Shown in pieces: positions 16,799 to 22,620 of a stretch of DNA of 64,000 nucleotides. Made by a program: the position numbers and the translations under genes. The stretch is from the NCBI RefSeq assembly GCF_009936215.1, contig NZ_AP019551.1, positions 1,140,708 through 1,204,707 of the forward strand. Direction: 5' to 3'. The notes under the pieces are model-generated. The model was not told where the DNA came from and did not search any database. It was given only the letters and a program-made list of their open reading frames with translations. The DNA is from Athalassotoga saccharophila. Lineage in GTDB: Bacteria > Thermotogota > Thermotogae > Mesoaciditogales > Mesoaciditogaceae. Numbering within the stretch: the first letter of the stretch is position 1; every line of letters starts with the position of its first letter.

Positions 16799-18711
16799 AA
16801 GAGATAACTATAGCGCTCATAGGAAATCCAAATGTCGGCAAGACATCATTTTTCAACGCTTTGACCGGATCTCACCAGTACGTCGCAAACTGGCCCGGCG
16901 TTACAGTTGAAAAGAAGACGGGTTTTTTTAAATGGAAGGATTACAACGTCAAGGTTGTTGATTTGCCCGGCATATACACTCTTAACGCGAGAAGTATAGA
17001 CGAGAGGATTGCGCGTGATTTTTTGATAAACGAAAGGCCGGATCTTGTCTTCAACGTTGTCGATGGGACGAATCTGAAAAGGAATCTTTACCTTACGATT
17101 CAGGTTATAGAGACAGGCGTTAAGACCATTCTTATTTTGAATCAAATGGACGAGGTAAAAAATCTCGACATAAAGATAGATACACGGGAACTTTCAAAGA
17201 GACTTGGTATACCGGTTATAGAAACCATTGCGACAAAGAGCGTCGACATAGACAGTATAATGAGATCGGCATTGGCCGATAGTTCACGTCAGATAAGATA
17301 CGAAATATACCCAAAAGAACTTGAAGACATTTTTTCTTCTGTTAGCCGTGAAATTCAAAATGATGAAAATTTGAAGAAATATCCTTCGAGATGGCTTGCG
17401 ATATCTGTGATCGAAGGAGATAACTTCGCAAAGGGACTGGTTCAAAACCGTCTTGTCGTCCCTCAAGAAAAAGATGTGTCTTTAAAGATCGCAAAGGCGA
17501 GGTATGATTTCATAGACTCGGTTGTAAAACAGATTGAGCAACGTCCAAAGGAAATATGGACGATAACTGACGCGCTTGATCACGTATTCACGCATAAAAT
17601 TTTGGGTATTCCGATCTTTATATCGATAATGTGGATGATCTTCGAATTTACATTCTCCATTTCGACACCCTTTAGCGATCTTTTGAGCACTGGATTCAGC
17701 GATCTTGGAAATTACGCCCATTCAATACCCGGATGGGCCGGATCTCTTATTGGAGATGGACTCATCTCTGGCGTCGGTTCTGTTCTTACATTTGTTCCGC
17801 TCATCTTCTTCCTCTTTTTTTCTATGGGAATACTCGAGGACTCCGGTTACATGTCGAGAGCGGCCTTTTTGATAGACAGGTTGATGCACAGGTTCAAATT
17901 AAGTGGAAGGGCATTCATACCTTTGCTTTTGGGATTCGGGTGCAACGCCTCGGCGATAATGACGACAAGAACTCTTGAGGGAGAAAAAGAGAGACTCATA
18001 TCGATTCTTATAAACCCATTCACAACGTGCAGCGCGAGATTGCCAATCTATGCCGTCATTTCGGCCGCATTCTTTGGGGCTTTTGGAGGTTTTGCGATCT
18101 TTTCCATTTACATGATAAGCATTGCCGTCGCTTTATCCATGGCTATAATCTTCAATTTCATAATGAAGAATAAGGAGACCACTCCTTTGATAATAGAAAT
18201 GCCAAGGTACAAAACTCCAACGGCAAAAGGCCTTGCAATCTACACATGGTCAAGAGGAAAACATTTTTTGAAAAAAGCCGGTGGAATAATACTCGGCGCA
18301 ACTGTGGTTGTATGGCTTCTTTCTAATTTGCCTTTCAACGCTCCAATTCAGGACTCTCTTGCCGCCCAAATGGGAAAGGCCATCGCCCCGATCTTCAAGC
18401 CATTGGGATTTGACTGGCACGTAACGCTTGCGTTGATTTTTGGAGGAATTGCAAAAGAGGTAACTGTCACGACGCTTGGCACCTTTGCAAATGGAAATCT
18501 TGAACAATTCCTTGGAACTATACTCAACCCGGTTAGCGCCTACGCTTTGATGCTTTTTGCTTTGCTTTACATACCATGCGTCGCGACTCAGGCAACGATG
18601 AAGATGGAGACTGGAAGTTACAAATGGCCGATATTTTCTGTAGTCTGGAGTTTATCGCTTGCATATGCAGTCACATTTTTATTTGAAAAGATAGCGTATC
18701 TGGTGATATGA
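16795..18711 (+). CDS. feoB: Ferrous iron transport protein B
   Basis: Inner-membrane Fe(II) transporter with a cytoplasmic G domain, 638 residues. G1 is GNPNVGKTSFF (residue 10), G3 DLPGIYTL, G4 NQMD, then a helical guanine-dissociation-inhibitor-like region (about 160-265), and the membrane part from about residue 275 with two Gate motifs: SGRAFIPLLLGFGCNASAIM with the conserved cysteine, and the nucleoside-gate-like segment GIAKEVTVTTL near the end. No FeoC gene follows; a small unknown membrane gene does. Confidence 0.96.
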   Translation: MKEITIALIGNPNVGKTSFFNALTGSHQYVANWPGVTVEKKTGFFKWKDYNVKVVDLPGIYTLNARSIDERIARDFLINERPDLVFNVVDGTNLKRNLYLTIQVIETGVKTILILNQMDEVKNLDIKIDTRELSKRLGIPVIETIATKSVDIDSIMRSALADSSRQIRYEIYPKELEDIFSSVSREIQNDENLKKYPSRWLAISVIEGDNFAKGLVQNRLVVPQEKDVSLKIAKARYDFIDSVVKQIEQRPKEIWTITDALDHVFTHKILGIPIFISIMWMIFEFTFSISTPFSDLLSTGFSDLGNYAHSIPGWAGSLIGDGLISGVGSVLTFVPLIFFLFFSMGILEDSGYMSRAAFLIDRLMHRFKLSGRAFIPLLLGFGCNASAIMTTRTLEGEKERLISILINPFTTCSARLPIYAVISAAFFGAFGGFAIFSIYMISIAVALSMAIIFNFIMKNKETTPLIIEMPRYKTPTAKGLAIYTWSRGKHFLKKAGGIILGATVVVWLLSNLPFNAPIQDSLAAQMGKAIAPIFKPLGFDWHVTLALIFGGIAKEVTVTTLGTFANGNLEQFLGTILNPVSAYALMLFALLYIPCVATQATMKMETGSYKWPIFSVVWSLSLAYAVTFLFEKIAYLVI

Positions 18712-18712
18712 A

Positions 18713-19084
18713 ATGAGAAAATACATGATCGCAGGGATGGCTGGATTTATAACGTTAGGCGTCCTTATGATAATTTACCACGATTACATGAATGCCTTCG
18801 TTTCCATAACAGTAACTTTTATCTTCATATTTGGCCTTACGGAAAATTCGTCAAAGACTGCCCTCGCCCATCTTTTAAGTGGAAACATAATAGGCATGAT
18901 CTTCAACGTGTATTACATGATAAGCGTTCTTGCAAATGCCTTTGATACCCTTATAAATGACGGTAAATTCGAATTCACTCCTGTTATAACCTTTTTAATA
19001 ACTGTAATCGTGCTTTTCTTTAACGTCGTATCTTTCTTCAAATTCAGAGATCAATTCAAGAAAAAAGATGGTATAATAAAATAA
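18713..19084 (+). CDS. Small four-helix membrane protein after feoB
   Basis: Not recognised. It has 123 residues with about four hydrophobic segments (MIAGMAGFITLGVLMIIY, AFVSITVTFIFIFGL, LLSGNIIGMIFNVYYMISVL, FLITVIVLFFNVVSFF) and a basic C-terminus (FRDQFKKKDG). The ATG is 1 nt after the feoB stop, so it belongs to the same transcript and occupies the place where feoC often lies, but it has no winged-helix character. A role in iron transport is possible by context only. Confidence 0.75.
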   Translation: MRKYMIAGMAGFITLGVLMIIYHDYMNAFVSITVTFIFIFGLTENSSKTALAHLLSGNIIGMIFNVYYMISVLANAFDTLINDGKFEFTPVITFLITVIVLFFNVVSFFKFRDQFKKKDGIIK

Positions 19085-19107
19085 AAGTGTAGAAATGGGG
19101 TGGTAAA

Positions 19108-19335
19108 ATGAGAATAGATGCCGCAAATCTTCCACCTGTAGATTATATAGTTATGTCGAGAGTAAATCCAGTTGTTTCTGTCACGCATGCGCCTCAAAGC
19201 GGTGTGAGACCTCAGGATCTTAACAAGTTGATGAGGATGTCGACATATGACGAGCGTGGCAATGTCAAAACCACGAATATGGTAACGAATTTTGGAGATA
19301 TATTCAACGGAGGGAAAATAGACGTAAGGGCTTGA
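19108..19335 (+). CDS. Small hypothetical protein, 75 residues
   Basis: Not recognised. It begins MRIDAANLPPVDYIVMSRVN and continues through a polar stretch (SGVRPQDLNKLMRMSTYDERGNVKTT) to FGDIFNGGKIDVRA. There is no signal peptide, membrane segment or metal-binding cysteine. The ATG is preceded by a strong GGGGTGGT site, and codon use looks like that of neighbours, which supports a real gene. It is the last gene before tRNA-Cys and may be read from the feo transcript. Confidence 0.65.
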   Translation: MRIDAANLPPVDYIVMSRVNPVVSVTHAPQSGVRPQDLNKLMRMSTYDERGNVKTTNMVTNFGDIFNGGKIDVRA

Positions 19336-19373
19336 CCTTTTTGCATTTTAAATGATAATATAAAATGTGTTTC

Positions 19374-19450
19374 GGCGACGTAGCCAAGGGGTCAAAGGCG
19401 AGGGTCTGCAAAATCCTTATTCATGGGTTCAAATCCCATCGTCGCCTCCA
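19374..19450 (+). tRNA. tRNA-Cys (GCA)
   Basis: The cloverleaf has acceptor GGCGACG / CGTCGCC, anticodon loop CTGCAAA with GCA, T-arm GGGTTCAAATCCC, U discriminator and an encoded CCA (19448-19450). Confidence 0.95.
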
Positions 19451-19480
19451 GCGATTAGATCAATTTGAACTTTTACAAAT

Positions 19481-19510
19481 AAAAAAGTCTCCTGTTGGGG
19501 ACTTTTTTTA
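19481..19510 (+). terminator. Terminator after tRNA-Cys
   Basis: AAAAAAGTCTCC pairs with GGGGACTTTTTT (one G-T pair) around a TGTT loop, followed by more T. Confidence 0.85.
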
Positions 19511-19527
19511 TTTATAGAATGCAACTT

Positions 19528-19932
19528 GAGCACGTGGCTCGTGGCATGTAGTAAAAAATGGAGAATTGAAAATGAACAATTTTCAATTTTTAATTTGCAA
19601 TTATCAATTAGTTCCATTCACTGCTCACCGGTGCCATTGGCCATAGGCCATGCGCCGAATTAAGCACGTAGCGGGTGGCTCGTGGCATGTAGTAAAAAAT
19701 GGAGAATTGAAAATGGACAATTTTCAATTTTTAATTTGCAATTATCAATTAGTCCCATTCACTTCTCACTGGAGCCATTGGCCATAAGCCATGCACCGAA
19801 TTAAGCACGTAGCACGTAGCTTGTGGCACGTAGAATAAAATTGAGAATTGAAAATGGACAATTTTCAATTTGCAATTATCAATTAGTTCCACTCACTGCT
19901 CACTAGAGCCATTGGCCATAGGCCATGCGCCA
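19528..19932 (+). repeat. Three tandem 141-bp copies of the dispersed repeat
   Basis: Three units in direct repeat. The marker GTGGCAYGTAG falls at 19541, 19682 and 19823, exactly 141 bp apart. Each unit has a GC-rich head built of GCACGTAGC/GTGGC words, an AT-rich middle with an inverted repeat (AATTGAAAAT ... ATTTTCAATT) and a tail with the near-palindrome TTGGCCATAGGCCATGCGCC. The third unit has a 12-bp deletion in the AT-rich part, offset by the longer head. No open frame is kept. It lies between tRNA-Cys and the CRISPR array; single copies occur at 6.5 and 8.6 kb. Confidence 0.85.
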
Positions 19933-19967
19933 ACTCATTCCTCTTCTGCTGTCTTTTGCAGGCTGCG

Positions 19968-20528
19968 AAGGCAGTAAGGTAGGATAGAAACTCTGGATGA
20001 AGGCAAAATATCAAAGATGACTGTTGTTGTTTTCATTCCTCAAAGGTAGGATAGAAACGAGAAACTTTACCTTAAAAGGAGGAGATACTATGTATAGGTT
20101 TTCATTCCTCAAAGGTAGGATAGAAACGAAGTTTAACAGATTTTTAACACAAGGCATTCAAATTCAGTTTTCATTCCTCAAAGGTAGGATAGAAACTGTA
20201 GATTTTCAACGAGAGGTTTCATTTTATTATGTTTTCATTCCTCAAAGGTAGGATAGAAACAAAAACGTAATTAAAATTGAAATACCCGGATATTATAGTT
20301 TTCATTCCTCAAAGGTAGGATAGAAACGTTTACCCTTGACAACGTTAAGCGGAGTGAGTATGCTGTTTTCATTCCTCAAAGGTAGGATAGAAACAATATT
20401 GTAAGTACTGAAAGAGGTGATAATATAAAAGTTTTCATTCCTCAAAGGTAGGATAGAAACAAGATAATTTGACACCTCTTCACGTTCTACATATGCAAGT
20501 TTTCATTCCTCAAAGGTAGGATAGAAAC
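19968..20528 (-). CRISPR. CRISPR array: eight 30-bp repeats plus one degenerate end repeat
   Basis: Eight identical 30-bp repeats start at 20029, 20098, 20167, 20231, 20298, 20365, 20431 and 20499. Read on the minus strand they begin GTTTCTATCCTACC and end GAGGAATGAAAAC, which fits type I-B/III repeats of Clostridia and Thermotogota (GAGGAATNGAAAC ending), so the array is probably transcribed leftwards. Spacers are 34-39 bp. A ninth, degenerate repeat (kept only as AAGGTAGGATAGAAAC on the plus strand) ends at 19991, as expected at the leader-distal end. No cas gene lies in the window. No spacer match was noticed within the window. Confidence 0.97.
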
Positions 20529-20720
20529 TCGTTGACATAGTATAACATAAGGATTTCTAAAAGTCAATTTTGGGAAAAAGTATGTGAACTTGTATACATA
20601 AAAGTGAGATAAAAGCTTTAGTGATAATTATTTATGTAAGAAATCCGATCGTCGTCGATCTCCGGGGGTTTTTCGAGTATCGTAGGTCGACGACGATGGT
20701 AAATGAAGTATGAATGATGT
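20529..20720 (-). promoter_or_regulatory. Probable CRISPR leader
   Basis: AT-rich non-coding sequence follows the last perfect repeat on the side opposite the degenerate one. With leftward transcription this is the leader, next to the newest spacer (20461-20498). It contains a strong inverted repeat at 20648-20697. The following 20721-21089 holds no gene I can support, only AT-rich sequence and a partial dispersed repeat. Confidence 0.6.
20648..20697. repeat. Inverted repeat ATCGTCGTCGA / TCGACGACGAT
   Basis: Two perfect 11-bp arms (20648-20658 and 20687-20697), extendable by a G-T and a C-G pair, enclose a 24-bp loop containing CCGGGGGTTTTT. It is strikingly GC-rich for this AT-rich non-coding stretch and lies 120 bp from the last CRISPR repeat. 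Confidence 0.8.
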
Positions 20721-20949
20721 TAAGAGAAAAGGAGGCGATGGAAATGATCTGTGGATATATGTAAATATATTTAATTATTGGAGATAATTAATATGAGTTC
20801 TTATGTGATTGAATGTTAAGGGTCGGGTGTGTAACAAAAGAGGTGGGGAAAAGAGGCTGAATTTAGAACAAAAGAATATATATTCGCAATCCAATGGTAA
20901 AATATGAGAGGTTATTCACCTATGCTGTAACATACCAGATCAAAATAAT

Positions 20950-21002
20950 TGGCGGGTAGCGGGTGGCACGTAGAAAAAATTGAGAATTGATAATGAACGA
21001 CT
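20950..21002 (+). repeat. Partial copy of the dispersed repeat
   Basis: The head GGCGGGTAGCGGGTGGCACG and the first AT-rich words (TTGAGAATTGATAATGAACGA) are present; the second arm and tail are missing. It ends about 90 bp before the radical SAM gene. Confidence 0.55.
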
Positions 21003-21089
21003 AAATATTCTTACCAATCACAATATGTAAATCTTTACATTTCTCTTATTGTTTTTGTGATATAATACCTAAAATAGGTACTCTAAGAG

Positions 21090-22620
21090 GTGAGATGTTT
21101 GAAAGTTTTAATGGTTTACCCTCAGTACCCAACGACATTTTGGAGTTTCAATTACGCGCTTAAATTCATCTCCAAGAAAGCAGCACTTCCGCCGCTGGGA
21201 CTTATAACAGTCGGATCTTATCTTCCCAAAGAATGGGATGTCAAACTGGTAGATATGAACTGTGAGAAATTGAAAGATGAAGATATAAAAAACTCCGATT
21301 ACGTCTTCATAAGTGCGATGACAGTCCAGAGAGAATCTTCAATAGAGGTTATCAAAAAGTGCAACGATTTCGGTGTCCCTGTTATTGCCGGAGGGCCGCT
21401 TTTTACGATGGAGCCCGATACTTTTCACGATACAGTCGATTATTTCGTGCTTGGTGAAGCCGAAGAGATTATGGACAATCTTGTCAAGGACATGGAAAAA
21501 AGAAATGTAAAAAGATATTACGTGAAAACGACTTTTTGTGATATAGAAAAGACGCTCCCACCACGGTGGGAACTTTTGAATTTAAAATGGTATGCATCCA
21601 TGATGCATACAATATTCGAGAGGATGCCCTTACAATTGCGAATTTTGCGATATAGGCGCGCTAAGCGGAAGAGTGCCAAGGCAGAAAAATGCAAAACAGA
21701 TAGTCAATGAGTTGCAATCACTTTACGATAGTGGATGGAGAAAATCGATTTTCTTCGTGGATGACAATTTCATAGGCAACAAAAACAAATTGAAGCGAGA
21801 TGTCCTTCCCGCTATAATAGAATGGCAAAAATCACACAAGTATCCTTTCACATTCTACACGGAGGTTTCGATAGACTTCGCAGATGATGACGAACTCATG
21901 ACACTTATGTCCGATGCCGGATTTGACAGGGTATTCGTAGGGATAGAAACGCCGGATCCGGAAAGTTTAAAAGAAGCAAACAAATATCAAAATATAAAAC
22001 ACGATCTTGAAAAATCGATACGTAAGATTCAATCATTCGGATTCGAAGTTCAAGGCGGATTCATAGTAGGGTTTGACAGCGATATGCCGACTATCTTCAA
22101 AAGGCAATTTGATTTCATTCAGGGAAATGGCATAGTAACTGCCATGGTTGGCCTTTTGAATGCCCCGCGCGGAAGTCAATTGTACGAAAGATTGAGAAAT
22201 GAAAATAGACTGCGCGGGGAGATGACCGGCGATAACGTTGATGTCATGACCAACATAGTACCTAAGATGGACTCAAATTTGCTTGTGAACGGTTATAAAT
22301 CTCTTGTTGCATCTCTTTACAATCCGAAGAACTATTACAAGAGGTTAAAAGAGTTTCTATCTGTCTACAAAGTTCCAAAATTCATAAAATCAAGAATAAG
22401 TTTGCCGGAAATAGGAGCCTTTTTAAGATCTATCTTTGTTCTTGGAATCTTTGGAAAGGAAAGGAAAGAATACTGGAAATTACTTACTTGGAGCCTCTTC
22501 AAAAAACCCAAGACCTTTTCAAAGGCCGTTTCATTCGCCATATATGGCTATCATTTTAGGAAGGTCGCCGAAAAGATAGCCAAACCACCTAAAATAAGGA
22601 AGAGAATCCCTGCAACATGA
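21090..22620 (+). pseudogene. B12-binding radical SAM protein, frameshifted
   Basis: One gene split by a single-base shift. The first part (21090-21605) is a cobalamin-binding-like domain: VLMVYPQYPTTFW, PPLGLITVGSYLP, VFISAMTVQRESS, VIAGGPLFT, DYFVLGEAEE. After ATGATG at 21600-21605 an extra C (21606) breaks the frame. In the other frame it continues QYSRGCPYNCEFCDIG, which holds the radical SAM CxxxCxxC, then FFVDDNFIGNK, FYTEVSIDFADD and VFVGIETPDPESL, and a C-terminal DUF4070-like region to 22620. The intact protein would have about 510 residues. A true mutation or a sequence error could explain this; I see no slippery site. It overlaps the protease gene by 4 nt. -10-like TATAAT lies at 21060-21065. 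Confidence 0.85.

Noticed and set aside
20024-20251. 75-codon frame with repeated FSFLKGRIET words
   Set aside because: It is simply the CRISPR repeats translated; the periodic peptide comes from the DNA repeats and is not a protein.
19992-20528. Plus-strand direction for the CRISPR array
   Set aside because: The repeat ends in GATAGAAAC on the plus strand, which is possible, but the eroded repeat on the left and the GAGGAATGAAAAC ending on the minus strand favour leftward transcription.
20720-20780. Very short frame MEMICGYM behind AAGGAGG
   Set aside because: The ribosome site is good, but eight codons with no context or following structure are not enough to call a leader peptide.
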